From Cochlodiniinecator piscidefendens (GTDB lineage Bacteria; Pseudomonadota; Alphaproteobacteria; Rhodobacterales; Rhodobacteraceae), in assembly GCF_011326755.1 (NCBI RefSeq), contig NZ_JAAOIE010000005.1:124001-188000 (forward strand): a DNA stretch of 64,000 bases. The letters run 5' to 3'. The first letter of the stretch is position 1. Each line of letters opens with the position of its first letter. Below are positions 53,051-62,557 of the stretch, one piece after another. The notes under the pieces were generated by a model that was given only the letters and a program-made list of their open reading frames with translations, did not search any database and had not been told where the DNA came from. The position numbers and the translations under genes were made by a program.

Positions 53051-56000
53051 TTGCGGTTTTCCAAACTCAGACTCAATGGCTTTAAAAGCTTCGTCGATCC
53101 GACCGATCTGATAATCGCAGATGGGTTGACTGGTGTCGTTGGGCCGAATGGGTGCGGGAAATCGAACCTGCTTGAGGCACTGCGTTGGGTCATGGGGGAA
53201 AACCGCCCTAAGGCAATGCGCGGCGGCGGAATGGAAGACGTGATCTTTGCGGGGACCTCGTCGCGCCCCGCACGCAATTTTGCCGAAGTTGTATTGCAAG
53301 TTGATAACCGGGAGCGGCTCGCGCCAGCCGGATTTAACGAACTTGATACGCTGGAAATCGTGCGCCGCATTACGCGAGATGCCGGGTCGGCTTATAAGGC
53401 GAATTCTAAGGATGTGCGGGCGCGTGACATACAGATGCTATTTGCAGATGCTTCCACGGGCGCGCATTCCCCTGCGTTGGTGCGCCAAGGACAGATTTCT
53501 GAACTCATTAACGCAAAGCCGCAGAACCGTCGCCGGATACTGGAAGAGGCGGCAGGCATTTCTGGGCTCTATCAACGGCGTCATGAAGCGGAATTAAAGC
53601 TTAACGGCGCAATTGCAAATCTCGCCCGAGTCGATGATGTTTTGGACCAATTGGCCAGCCAACTTGCGCAACTTGCCCGCCAAGCGCGCCAGGCGGTGCG
53701 GTATCGCGTGATCGGGGCTGAATTGCGCACGGCAGAAGGCATGTTGCTATATCGCCGTTGGAAGGAAGCCGAAGATTTAAGGCTTGCTTCGGATTTGGCG
53801 TTAACTGAATTCACCAAACGAACCGCCCAGGCCGAAGCGGATGCCCGCCAAGCCGCCACCGTGAGAGAAACGGCAGAAAATGTACTCCCTCCGCTACGCG
53901 AAGAAGAGGCCGTGGCTTCGGCTATTTTGCAACGGCTTCAAGTTCAGCGCGACACGTTGGCTGATCAAGAAACAGCTGCGCATCAGATGATCGAAACGCT
54001 ACGTGGTCGTATTGCGCAATTGACGAAGGATCAGGCACGCGAGGCCGATCTGAACAAAGATGCCGAACAAACCATTGAGCGGTTGGAGTGGGAACAAGCG
54101 CAGCTGGCAAAAGGAGCCGATGGGTTTGATACACGTCAGGACGAAGCAACGGAAGAGGCAGTAAGTGCCGCGCAGATTATGCAAACCCGCGAAACAGAAC
54201 TGTCGCAATTGACCGAAGATGTTGCACGTTTGGCGGCTCGTCACCAATCAGGGCAAAGATTGCTGAGTGATACAAAGACAACGTTGCAGCGCAATGAAGC
54301 AGAAGTTGCACGCGCCAATGCTGAAATGACAAAGGCAGGCGAAGCTGTACAGCGTGCAGATGTAGAATTTGCGCGCGCCGAACAGGCGCAAGCCCAGGCC
54401 ACTGCTGACGCGGACCATGCCGAACATGATTTAGTTCTAGCCGATACCGCCCGAACAGAAGCCCAATCTCGCGAAGGCGACGCGAGAGCGGGACGTTCAG
54501 AAGCCGAAGGAGAACTCAATGCCTTGCGGGCTGAGGCATCTGCTTTGTCAAAACTGGTTGATCGAGATACCGCCGAAGGTGGCCAGATTTTGGATGCGTT
54601 GCAAGTTGAAGATGGTTTTGAAAAAGCACTTGGTGCAGCATTAGCCGATGATTTGCGTGCCCCAGAAGTTGAACGTGATATGGCGTCTGGTTGGGCGGAA
54701 TTGCCAAAATATACTCAACCCCAGTTGCTGCCCCGCGCTGTGCCAGCGCTAACAAATCATGTGTCGGTGCCGCCGGTCTTGGTGCGGCGTATGTCGCAGG
54801 TAGGTTTGGTTGCAGTCGAAGACGGACCTGTATTGCAAGCAGAACTTATGCCGGGGCAACGTTTGGTCAGTTTGGAAGGGGATCTATGGCGTTGGGATGG
54901 ATTTCGTGCCGCTGCCGAAGACGCGCCTTCCGCGGCGGCATTGCGTTTGCAACAACTAAATCGACTGGAACGTTTGAAGCGCGACCTAGAAGACGCCACC
55001 GCGCGGGCGGATGGCGCAATGCGCGCGCATGACCTTTTGAAAGCTAAGCTTGTAGAATGCAGCGAAATTGACGCGAATGCGCGCAATGCGCGGCGGGTTG
55101 CGGATGGCCGAATGGCTGATGCTTCGAGGGCGCAGTCAAAGGCCGAAGCTGACAAAAGTATCGCGGTTGGGCAATTGGAAACTTTGGGCCTTGCGAGAAG
55201 TCGCTATGGGGACGAAGCGCAAAAAGCTGCCCTCGCGATGCGTGACGCAAAGCGCGCGGTAGAAGGGCTGGACGATTTGGATGCGGCACGCGGTAACGTG
55301 GAAAGCGTCAAACTAAATGTTGAAGCTGCGCGGGTTACGATGCTGACCAAGCGTTCTGCGTTAGATGAGCTGCGCCGTGCAGGTGAAGCGCGCACCAAAC
55401 GCACGCAGGAAATCATCAAAGAATTGAGCGGTTGGCGGCATCGACTGCAAACAGCAGAAAAGCGCATCGCAGAACTGGAAGATCGTAAAGCAGAGAGCGA
55501 AGCAGCGCTAGAGATTGCTTTGGTCGCTCCGGAAGAAATTACGGCGAAACGTAATGAAATTGGAGGGGCTATTGCTGCGGCTCAAACCCGTCGAACTTTA
55601 GCGTCTGACCGGCTGGCAGAGGCCGAAACTGCATTACGGGAAACCGTTAACAATGAACGCGCAACTGAGCGCGCAGCATCAGAAGCGAGAGAAGCGCGTG
55701 CAGGCGCAGACGCACGGGCCATGGCCAATAAAGACGCAGTTGAGCAAGCCGCAGCGCGCATTAACGAAGAAATGAGTGCTAGCCCAGAAACTTTGCTAGA
55801 GCGACTAGGAGTCGTACCCGATGATATGCCTAATGCGCATGCCATCGAAGCTGATGTAAATCGGCTGAAGCGGCAGCGAGATGCTTTGGGGGCGGTGAAT
55901 TTGCGCGCCGAGGAAGATAGCAAAAGCGTGGAGAAGGAACATTCCACCCTATTGGCCGAAAAAACCGATTTGGAAGAGGCAATTAAGGCACTTCAATCTG

Positions 56001-56506
56001 GTATTTCATCGCTTAATCGTGAGGGGCGTGAACGTTTGCTAACGGCATTCGAGCAAGTGAATGAAAATTTTTCTTTGCTGTTCAAACATCTATTTGGCGG
56101 GGGCGAAGCCAAACTTGTCTTGGTCGAAAGTGACGACCCGTTAGAGGCGGGATTAGAGATTATGTGCCAGCCACCGGGTAAAAAGTTATCGACGCTTAGC
56201 CTACTGTCTGGTGGGGAACAAACCCTGACAGCGCTGGCGTTGATCTTTGGAGTGTTTTTGGCAAACCCAGCCCCAATTTGCGTATTGGATGAGGTGGACG
56301 CGCCCCTGGATGATGCCAATGTGACACGGTTCTGCGATCTATTAGATGAGATGACCCGGCAAACAGACACGCGGTTTTTAATCATCACACATCACGCAGT
56401 GACAATGGCGCGCATGGATCGGCTGTTTGGGGTGACCATGGCGGAACAAGGCGTCAGTCAATTGGTGAGCGTAGATCTAAAACGTGCGGCTGCGATGGTG
56501 GCCTAG
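53051..56506 (+). CDS. smc: Chromosome segregation protein SMC
   Basis: 1151 residues. N-terminal Walker A VGPNGCGKSNLLEALRWVMG, two long coiled coils, a hinge around residues 510-630 (LQVEDGFEKALGAALADDLR), C-terminal signature LSLLSGGEQTLTALALIFG and Walker B ICVLDEVDAPLDDANV. SMC condenses and segregates the chromosome with ScpA and ScpB, which are not seen here. The usual family start is MRFSKLRLNGFKSFVDP; here it corresponds to TTG 53051, with AGAGGG upstream. An open extension to 53015 runs into the riboswitch promoter region and is unlikely. Confidence 0.95.
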   Translation: MRFSKLRLNGFKSFVDPTDLIIADGLTGVVGPNGCGKSNLLEALRWVMGENRPKAMRGGGMEDVIFAGTSSRPARNFAEVVLQVDNRERLAPAGFNELDTLEIVRRITRDAGSAYKANSKDVRARDIQMLFADASTGAHSPALVRQGQISELINAKPQNRRRILEEAAGISGLYQRRHEAELKLNGAIANLARVDDVLDQLASQLAQLARQARQAVRYRVIGAELRTAEGMLLYRRWKEAEDLRLASDLALTEFTKRTAQAEADARQAATVRETAENVLPPLREEEAVASAILQRLQVQRDTLADQETAAHQMIETLRGRIAQLTKDQAREADLNKDAEQTIERLEWEQAQLAKGADGFDTRQDEATEEAVSAAQIMQTRETELSQLTEDVARLAARHQSGQRLLSDTKTTLQRNEAEVARANAEMTKAGEAVQRADVEFARAEQAQAQATADADHAEHDLVLADTARTEAQSREGDARAGRSEAEGELNALRAEASALSKLVDRDTAEGGQILDALQVEDGFEKALGAALADDLRAPEVERDMASGWAELPKYTQPQLLPRAVPALTNHVSVPPVLVRRMSQVGLVAVEDGPVLQAELMPGQRLVSLEGDLWRWDGFRAAAEDAPSAAALRLQQLNRLERLKRDLEDATARADGAMRAHDLLKAKLVECSEIDANARNARRVADGRMADASRAQSKAEADKSIAVGQLETLGLARSRYGDEAQKAALAMRDAKRAVEGLDDLDAARGNVESVKLNVEAARVTMLTKRSALDELRRAGEARTKRTQEIIKELSGWRHRLQTAEKRIAELEDRKAESEAALEIALVAPEEITAKRNEIGGAIAAAQTRRTLASDRLAEAETALRETVNNERATERAASEAREARAGADARAMANKDAVEQAAARINEEMSASPETLLERLGVVPDDMPNAHAIEADVNRLKRQRDALGAVNLRAEEDSKSVEKEHSTLLAEKTDLEEAIKALQSGISSLNREGRERLLTAFEQVNENFSLLFKHLFGGGEAKLVLVESDDPLEAGLEIMCQPPGKKLSTLSLLSGGEQTLTALALIFGVFLANPAPICVLDEVDAPLDDANVTRFCDLLDEMTRQTDTRFLIITHHAVTMARMDRLFGVTMAEQGVSQLVSVDLKRAAAMVA

Positions 56507-56570
56507 CTCACCCTATTGTGAGGTGTTCTTTGATCTATGTGTGTCAAAGTACGCGTAAAAGGGTCTAAAC

Positions 56571-56933
56571 ATGAATAAATTATGTATCACGTTTCTTTTG
56601 TTGTGTTCCCCTTCATTCGCCCAAGATTGGTCGGTGAGAGAAGGGGATGTGCTGTTGAACAGTTATGAACTTGAAACGCTGTTGGTTGGGCATGAAATTA
56701 CGTTTTACGACGGCGGATCTTCGCGTTTCACTGCGGATGGTGTCTACGGATACACCTACGGAGCTGGTGGAACTGCTTTGGGACAGTACACGGTTGAAGA
56801 GGACAGCACAGTGTGCGTGACATATGGCAATGGATTTGCCCGCTGTGATCTGTACGTCATGAATAACGACAGGCTCATCGTGATTACCGAAGAGGGGGAT
56901 CGTTACCCTATACGCCCAGAAAATTCGAGTTGA
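56571..56933 (+). CDS. Small secreted protein of unknown function
   Basis: 120 residues. Signal peptide LCITFLLLCSPSFAQDW; mature domain of about 100 residues (YELETLLVGHEITFYDGGSS, AGGTALGQYTVEEDSTVCVT) with one pair of cysteines (STVCVTYGNGFARCDLY). It looks like a single beta-sandwich; several small periplasmic proteins of this type occur in roseobacters without assigned function. It follows smc but lies at a distance of 64 bases with no sign of joint function. Confidence 0.65.
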   Translation: MNKLCITFLLLCSPSFAQDWSVREGDVLLNSYELETLLVGHEITFYDGGSSRFTADGVYGYTYGAGGTALGQYTVEEDSTVCVTYGNGFARCDLYVMNNDRLIVITEEGDRYPIRPENSS

Positions 56934-57003
56934 ATGTTGCTAAATTGTGGGGACTAGCGTCCGCGCAGGTTTTGTGATTGCCGCGCGGAGCCAAGGTTCT
57001 GAT

Positions 57004-58182
57004 TTACAGCCGATTGAGGAGTTCAAGGGTCGGCCAAGCGTCAGCGGGCAAACCCAGACGTGTTTGTTCGGCCTGAACTGCAGCACGTGTGCGTGCCCCG
57101 AGAATGCCATCAATACCGCCAACATCATGTCCGCGGTTTGATAGTTTTTGTTGCAATTGTTCCATTTGAGATCCGGACAGGCCGGGGGTAGGATTGCCTG
57201 CATCAAAAATCTGGGCACCCTCAAGGCGCGTGGCAAAATATGCGGCGGTTGTCACATAGACAAAGCTTTTGTTCCATTCAAAATAAACGTGAAAGTTTGG
57301 GTAGGCCAAAAAGGCAGGTCCATTACGCCCCATAGGCAGTAAAACGGAGGCTTGCAAATTTCCATTGCCAAGGCTGCCGCTGCGCGCCTGTACACCTGCG
57401 CGTTCCCACTGGTTGACGCTCATGCTGTTGTCTAGCCCGGTTTGCGCCCAATCTAGATTTTGTGGAACATCGATTTCCTGAAGCCATGGTTCCCCACGGC
57501 GCCAACCTAAATCTGCAAGCATACGCGCGCCCGACAGCAGGGCGTCAGGTGCTGACGTTTTCAGGTTTACTTCGCCGTCGCCATCTCCATCAATACCGTT
57601 TTCGAGAATATCGCGGGGCAGCATCTGCACCATGCCGATTTCACCGGCCCATGCGCCCTGTGTGCGTACAGGGTCAAAATCGCCGCGTTCATAGAGTTCG
57701 AGCGCTGCAAAAATTTGTGGCTGAAACAACTCAGGACGGCGACAATCGTGCCCTAAAGTTAGCAGAGAGTTTAACGTATTAAAGTCCCCTTGAACCGCGC
57801 CAAAGTCGGTTTCCAGCGCCCAAAATGCAAGCAAAACGCCGCGTGAAACACCGTATTCACTTTCGATCCGATTAAAAATAGATGCGTAGCGGTCAGCGTT
57901 GCGGCGGCCATTGGTCAAGCGGTCTTGGCGAATGACTGCGCGCGAAAAATCAATGAAATCGCGGCGAAAAACGCCTTGGGATCTGTCTGCGCGTAACGTG
58001 CGGCTGTCTTGGCTAGCATTGGCCAAAAAACGATCAACAGCGTTGCGCGAATGACCTTGGGACACAGCCTCAGATCGAATGTTGTTAATGAAGGTGTTAA
58101 AATTTCCACCACAAGGCACAATGGCTTGAGCATGGGCGGCTGTGGATAGAAAAAGGGCAGATAAGAAAACGGATAAACGCAT
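57004..58182 (-). CDS. Lytic murein transglycosylase, MltB type
   Basis: 392 residues from ATG 58182 (GAGAGG upstream). A signal peptide LSVFLSALFLSTAAHAQA precedes an SLT_2 domain with the catalytic Glu in LLAFWALETDFGAVQGD and GAWAGEIGMVQMLPRD; the C-terminus is a PG_binding_1 domain (QLQQKLSNRGHDVGGIDGIL). It cleaves peptidoglycan to anhydromuropeptides in the periplasm. It is adjacent to, but probably not part of, the following cobD-cobC block. Confidence 0.92.
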   Translation of the reverse strand: MRLSVFLSALFLSTAAHAQAIVPCGGNFNTFINNIRSEAVSQGHSRNAVDRFLANASQDSRTLRADRSQGVFRRDFIDFSRAVIRQDRLTNGRRNADRYASIFNRIESEYGVSRGVLLAFWALETDFGAVQGDFNTLNSLLTLGHDCRRPELFQPQIFAALELYERGDFDPVRTQGAWAGEIGMVQMLPRDILENGIDGDGDGEVNLKTSAPDALLSGARMLADLGWRRGEPWLQEIDVPQNLDWAQTGLDNSMSVNQWERAGVQARSGSLGNGNLQASVLLPMGRNGPAFLAYPNFHVYFEWNKSFVYVTTAAYFATRLEGAQIFDAGNPTPGLSGSQMEQLQQKLSNRGHDVGGIDGILGARTRAAVQAEQTRLGLPADAWPTLELLNRL

Positions 58183-58257
58183 GAGGCCTCTCTTATAATT
58201 TGGGCAAATCTTATGTGTGGTATCGTGACTTGGCAACTCTGGACGGCCAGAACACGC

Positions 58258-59169
58258 CTAAAACGCGGTGAGAATGAGTGCGAAAATCAACAATGCCGTC
58301 CAGACGCGCCAAAGAACACTCAGGCTTGCGTCGATGTCATCGGCATTGGCATTTGGGGTTCCTTCGGGATGCACAAAGGGAAAATCACGCATTTCGCCAT
58401 CATAGCTGCGCGGACCAGATAACGAGATCCCTAGAACAACGGCAATTGCAGCCTCGGGCCAACCCGCATTGGGGGATCGGTGGAGTTTTGCGTCACGTGT
58501 GATAACGGCAAAAGCATCTGTTCGTAAGCTGGTTAAGGCAATGAGAATTGCAGTGAGGCGCGCAGGAGCCCAATTTAAAACGTCATCAAACCGGGCAGAG
58601 GCCCAGCCAAAATCTCCATAGCGTTCATTCTTATATCCGATCATAGAATCGGCGGTGTTGACGATTTTATAAACCAACAATCCTGGCAGGCCCGCGATCA
58701 GAAACCAAAATATTGGGGCGACAACGCCGTCAGACATATTCTCTGCGGCGGATTCTATTGCACTCCGTGCGACGGCTGGCCCATCCATGTTCGATGTATC
58801 ACGCCCTACGATCATTGAAACGGCATATCGCGCGTCTTCGATGGATCCACGCAGGGCGGTTGAAACGGCTTGAACATGTTGGGTTAGGCTTTTTTGTGCG
58901 ATTAGGATTGCGGTGATCAGCACACTTAAAACAGATCCAAATGGCAGGCTTTCAATCAGTATTCCAAGGAATGCTGCACATAACACAAGGCTAGCACAGA
59001 CCAATATTCCTTTGAATTTCCGGTGCAGGCCAGAGTTGAACTTCGTATCCGCCCCTCCAATGATGCGTCCCATGAGAACAGCAGGGTGCGGTATCCGATC
59101 CCAAAGCCATTTGGGTTCACCCAGTGCAGCGTCCAGCAACATAGCGATGGGAAGGATGAACGCCGTCAT
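58258..59169 (-). CDS. cobD: Adenosylcobinamide-phosphate synthase CobD/CbiB
   Basis: 303 residues with several membrane segments. Landmarks: LLDAALGEPKWLWDRIPHPA, the reaction-centre loop SAAENMSDGVVAPIFWFLIA and NTADSMIGYKNERYGDFGWA. It joins adenosylcobyric acid to aminopropanol (phosphate) in cobalamin assembly. ATG 59169 overlaps the cobC stop (59166-59169), so the two are coupled. Called CobD in Pseudomonas nomenclature and CbiB in Salmonella. Confidence 0.95.
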   Translation of the reverse strand: MTAFILPIAMLLDAALGEPKWLWDRIPHPAVLMGRIIGGADTKFNSGLHRKFKGILVCASLVLCAAFLGILIESLPFGSVLSVLITAILIAQKSLTQHVQAVSTALRGSIEDARYAVSMIVGRDTSNMDGPAVARSAIESAAENMSDGVVAPIFWFLIAGLPGLLVYKIVNTADSMIGYKNERYGDFGWASARFDDVLNWAPARLTAILIALTSLRTDAFAVITRDAKLHRSPNAGWPEAAIAVVLGISLSGPRSYDGEMRDFPFVHPEGTPNANADDIDASLSVLWRVWTALLIFALILTAF

Positions 59170-60101
59170 GATAGTGCGTTTTCTAGATGGCCCCAACGAT
59201 CTGCTGCGGGTAAGCCGAGGCGTAGATATGTGTCGGAATACGGAAAAATCCGACTCCAGACGTGGTGTTGAGCAAGTTTACGTTGCCAGGCAGTCGCATT
59301 GTCAACTTCATACAGTCGGAAAAGGGTGGTGCCGCCAACCAGTTGCGCACCATTTGTCGTCATGAGTGTATCAAGGCGATCGCTGCCTTGCTGGAGATGT
59401 GCGCGGGTTTGTGCGTTCCATGCATGGTCTGAAAATGCCTTTGCTCCGATAGCCAGTGCAGGACCAGACACAGACCAAGGCCCCAATGTATCGCGCAATG
59501 GGTTGATGTGATCTGGGTGACCAACGACAAACCCAAGGCGCAAACCCGCCAAGCCCCAGAACTTCCCAAAACTTTTCAGAACCAAAGTGTCTGGACGGTC
59601 ACTGTATTGGATAAGCGTGCGATTTGGGTCAACGTCACCAAAGCTTTCGTCGACGATATTTAGGGCGGCCGTTAGGTCGTCTTTGCCCCAATAGCGTCCA
59701 TCTGGGTTGTTAGGGTTCACCATGACTTTGGTATCGGCCTCACCAGATGCGATCACTTCGATTCCGCAGGCTTCAAATGCAGCAGCGTGTTCATTGTATG
59801 TGGGTTGAGGGATGAGAACACGGCTCGATTTGGCGCGTGACGGAATACGGGCAATCGGGGCAGAGGCCCCGTGGGTTGGCAATATGGCAGCGCCAGCTGG
59901 GACGTTCCATAGAGCCCGAGCTGCATCAATCAGGCGATCTAACGCGGCTTGGTCAGGCAGAGCGGTCCATGCATCATGTGGCAAATCGGGCAGTGGATAA
60001 GCATCTGGATTTATCCCTGTAGATAGGTCCAGCCAGGTCTTGCGTGTCCCACCAAATTCAGCAATTGCCGCGTCCAAGCCGCCACCGTGATCTCGTTTCA
60101 T
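59166..60101 (-). CDS. cobC: Threonine-phosphate decarboxylase-type aminotransferase CobC
   Basis: 311 residues, class I/II aminotransferase fold. Start MKRDHGGGLDAAIAEFGG is family-typical (HGG...A...G). PLP sites: NPNNPDGRYW and the Schiff-base Lys in TLVLKSFGKFWGLAGLRLGF. It makes (R)-1-amino-2-propanol phosphate for the nucleotide loop, the substrate partner of CobD. It follows the DUF1636 gene by one base and overlaps cobD by four. Confidence 0.93.
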   Translation of the reverse strand: MKRDHGGGLDAAIAEFGGTRKTWLDLSTGINPDAYPLPDLPHDAWTALPDQAALDRLIDAARALWNVPAGAAILPTHGASAPIARIPSRAKSSRVLIPQPTYNEHAAAFEACGIEVIASGEADTKVMVNPNNPDGRYWGKDDLTAALNIVDESFGDVDPNRTLIQYSDRPDTLVLKSFGKFWGLAGLRLGFVVGHPDHINPLRDTLGPWSVSGPALAIGAKAFSDHAWNAQTRAHLQQGSDRLDTLMTTNGAQLVGGTTLFRLYEVDNATAWQRKLAQHHVWSRIFPYSDTYLRLGLPAADRWGHLENALS

Positions 60102-60102
60102 A

Positions 60103-60471
60103 TCAGTCGTCCGCAGGGATTGGCGGATGCCGCGTTACGAAATGACCTTTGATAGCTTGCGGCCATTGGCGAAAGGGGACCTGACCGGTTGCACTTTCAG
60201 CATGCATTTTTGCATATTCTACGATCCCCTCGGCAGAGGCTGCGTCGGCGGTAAATTGACCTAGAGTGTAGTTTAGTTTTCCCGCTCCTTGGATTGCAAC
60301 GTTACAGCTGCGCGTACACCCCATGAGGCAAGACACGCGTCGTGTTTTCACGTCGCCTTCTGCTTTGGCCTCAATAAGTTCTGCCAATACTTCGCCATCT
60401 GTTGGAAGGCCTTTTTCCGCATCCCAATCATCTTGTTTGCAGGTGTCACATATGGTGATCCAAGTGGTCAT
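60103..60471 (-). CDS. DUF1636 family, probable metal-binding thioredoxin-like protein
   Basis: 122 residues. A Cys pair near the start (ITICDTCKQDD) and a second group SCLMGCTRSCNVAIQ are placed like the cluster ligands of thioredoxin-fold [2Fe-2S] ferredoxins. The family is known in alphaproteobacteria and often lies near cobalamin genes. Here it is the first gene of the DUF1636-cobC-cobD block, one base from cobC. A redox or cobalt-handling role is inferred from position only. Confidence 0.8.
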   Translation of the reverse strand: MTTWITICDTCKQDDWDAEKGLPTDGEVLAELIEAKAEGDVKTRRVSCLMGCTRSCNVAIQGAGKLNYTLGQFTADAASAEGIVEYAKMHAESATGQVPFRQWPQAIKGHFVTRHPPIPADD

Positions 60472-60580
60472 CTTTGTTCTCCGTTCGCTGGGCCCTATGA
60501 AGCGGATTCCATTGAACTGTGCAAGGGGTGGGTTGTGTGTTTTGATTTCAGGTGAAACAGTACATCTCAGAGGTACACCT

Positions 60581-61207
60581 ATGAATCCTGACTTAAACCT
60601 ATCATTAATTCTCTTGGCTGGTCTGATAGCGTCGGCCAGCCCCGGACCTGCGACAATGGCGATTGCGGGAACGTCGATGGGGGCCGGGCGTGGCTATGGG
60701 CTCGCGGTTGCTGCCGGGGTAACGTCAGGGTCATTTATCTGGTCTATTGCCGCTGCATTTGGGTTGGCAGCGGTAATGGTGACGAATGCCTGGGCCTTTG
60801 AGGTGATCCGATATTTTGGTGCCGCATACCTTCTGTTCTTGGCTTATAAATCGGCCAAATCTGCGATCAGAGGCGGTGGTGTTGCGGCCAATGCGTTCGA
60901 GACGAAATCCCATAGAAAGGCCTATTTAAAAGGATTGGCACTGCATCTCACTAATCCGAAAGCAGTATTGTTCTTCGGTTCGCTTTACGCGATTGGGTTA
61001 CCTGCTGGCGCTGGTCCGCAGACTTTGTTGCTGGTCATTTTTGCGGTTGGATTGCAAAGCGCTGTAGTTTTCCATGGTTATGCGTTGTTGTTCTCTTCAC
61101 CTCCGATGATGCGCGGATATGTCCGTCTGAAGCGTTGGTTCGAAGCAGCGTTCGCAGCGGCATTTGGAGTGGCAGGTTTAAAAATTCTTACCACCCGCAT
61201 TGAATGA
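60581..61207 (+). CDS. LysE/RhtB family exporter
   Basis: 208 residues from ATG 60581, six hydrophobic segments, first-loop motif IASASPGPATMAIAGTSMGA and LALHLTNPKAVLFFGSLYAI. It is divergent from the DUF1636-cob block and convergent with the glutathionyl-hydroquinone reductase (seven bases between). It is the fifth LysE-type protein in the window, most similar in length and motif to the one at 15439. Confidence 0.9.
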   Translation: MNPDLNLSLILLAGLIASASPGPATMAIAGTSMGAGRGYGLAVAAGVTSGSFIWSIAAAFGLAAVMVTNAWAFEVIRYFGAAYLLFLAYKSAKSAIRGGGVAANAFETKSHRKAYLKGLALHLTNPKAVLFFGSLYAIGLPAGAGPQTLLLVIFAVGLQSAVVFHGYALLFSSPPMMRGYVRLKRWFEAAFAAAFGVAGLKILTTRIE

Positions 61208-61214
61208 TCACAGC

Positions 61215-62192
61215 TTAGTTTTCCCGATTGTGCGGCGCCCAGTAGTCCAGCTCAGGATTGATGGGAATGATCCTATGTGGATTTATGCTGTCGTGACTGA
61301 AGTGATAGTGGCGCACGATATGATCCATATTCACGGTATCTGCGACACCTGACCATTGGTAAAGTTCGCGCGTATAGGCCCAGAGGTGTGGGTAATCGAT
61401 GATACGCTTTTTGTTGCACTTAAAGTGTAGGTGATAAACAGGATCAAACCGGATGAGTGTCGTGAACAGACGCCAATCTGCTTCTGTTATTGTATCTCCC
61501 AATAAGTACCGGTTTTGCGATAGGTGCTGTTCCAACCAATCAAGTGTGTCGAAAAGCGGGTGAATCGCGGCGTCATAGGCAGCTTGGGTGGTGGCAAACC
61601 CGGATTTGTAAACACCGTTGTTGAGGGTTGAATATATGCGTGCGTTTATCTCTTCGATGTTGTCGCGCATGTGCCGAGGCCAGTAATCATCCCTATTGCC
61701 CGTTATTGTATTAAACGCGCTGTTAAACATGCGAATGATTTCAGAGCTTTCGTTCGAGACGATTGTTTCGCGTTGCTTGTCCCATAAGATTGGCACTGTG
61801 ACACGCCCGGACACGGTTGGGTCGGCTTTTGTGTAGATGTCACGCGCAAAAGGGAGGTTATAAAGCGTATCTCCTGTTGCGTCGGGGTAATTTGCGGCAA
61901 AGGACCAACCGTCGCCCAACATGTCGGGATGCACGACTGAAATGCTGATGTGTTCACTTAAACTCTTGAGAGTGCGAAAGATAAGTGTGCGATGGGCCCA
62001 TGGGCAGGCGTGAGAAACATAGAGGTGGTAGCGGCCACTTTCGGCTTTGAAATCTCCGAGGCCCGTGGGCCCGGCTGTGCCGTCGGAGGTAATCCAATTG
62101 CGAAAACCAGCGGTGGTTCGTTTGAACGCGCCGCCTGTTGATTTGGTGTCGTACCAAACGTCATGCCATTTGCCATCTACAAGCTGACCCAT
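61215..62192 (-). CDS. Glutathionyl-hydroquinone reductase (YqjG/PcpF type)
   Basis: 325 residues from ATG 62192 with GGGGAA upstream. The catalytic Cys is in YVSHACPWAHRTLIFRTLKS, and the later SVVHPDMLGDGWSF, VPILWDKQRETIVSNESSEI and DWLEQHLSQNRYLLGDTITE match the two-domain Xi-class glutathione transferases. It reduces glutathionyl-hydroquinones to hydroquinones in the cytoplasm. No dependence on the cob genes is apparent. Confidence 0.92.
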   Translation of the reverse strand: MGQLVDGKWHDVWYDTKSTGGAFKRTTAGFRNWITSDGTAGPTGLGDFKAESGRYHLYVSHACPWAHRTLIFRTLKSLSEHISISVVHPDMLGDGWSFAANYPDATGDTLYNLPFARDIYTKADPTVSGRVTVPILWDKQRETIVSNESSEIIRMFNSAFNTITGNRDDYWPRHMRDNIEEINARIYSTLNNGVYKSGFATTQAAYDAAIHPLFDTLDWLEQHLSQNRYLLGDTITEADWRLFTTLIRFDPVYHLHFKCNKKRIIDYPHLWAYTRELYQWSGVADTVNMDHIVRHYHFSHDSINPHRIIPINPELDYWAPHNREN

Positions 62193-62557
62193 CGAATTCC
62201 CCTGCATCATCGGTTCGGTCGAACCTACGAGATCATGAGATATAGAAAAGTACCACTGACGCGCAGCGACGGTGCGCTTGCGCACAAGAGATGATCCCAG
62301 TCGTTTATCAAACGTGTCGCTATCCTATCGTAGCGCGCCGCGAATCCCGTTGCGCTGGTGTGTTTCGCCGCCTATACCGCCATAAATGACGGAGCCTTTG
62401 GGCCGGAGTGGTGGTTGTTTCGCGGTCGACCCAAGCAGGGGGCCAGCGACAGCGTCGTCAACCTGAGCAAACTTGTTTGTTCTTCGCTTCTGGTATGCAG
62501 GTTCTGTGTGATGAATTGGCCCGCAGGTTTCATCCTGCCAGCAGGAGGCATAAGCCC
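62193..62557. other. Leader region between GS-HQR and cbiX
   Basis: 365 bases without a supported gene between two divergent starts. It is GC-rich and has small hairpins near cbiX (CGCAGG with CCTGC around 62522-62537, AGCAGGAGG ribosome site at 62540-62549). I looked for cobalamin-riboswitch elements and found no B12 box on either strand. Frames reading through from 62408 in phase with cbiX lack a start signal and are not counted. Confidence 0.5.

Noticed and set aside
52525-53085. 186-codon frame across the cobW promoter region (plus)
   Set aside because: It is antisense to the cobalamin riboswitch, which fully explains the conserved GC-rich sequence.
62300-62557. Possible second cobalamin riboswitch before cbiX
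   Set aside because: No B12 box and no GCCCCCGC-ACTGT element found on either strand in the leader.
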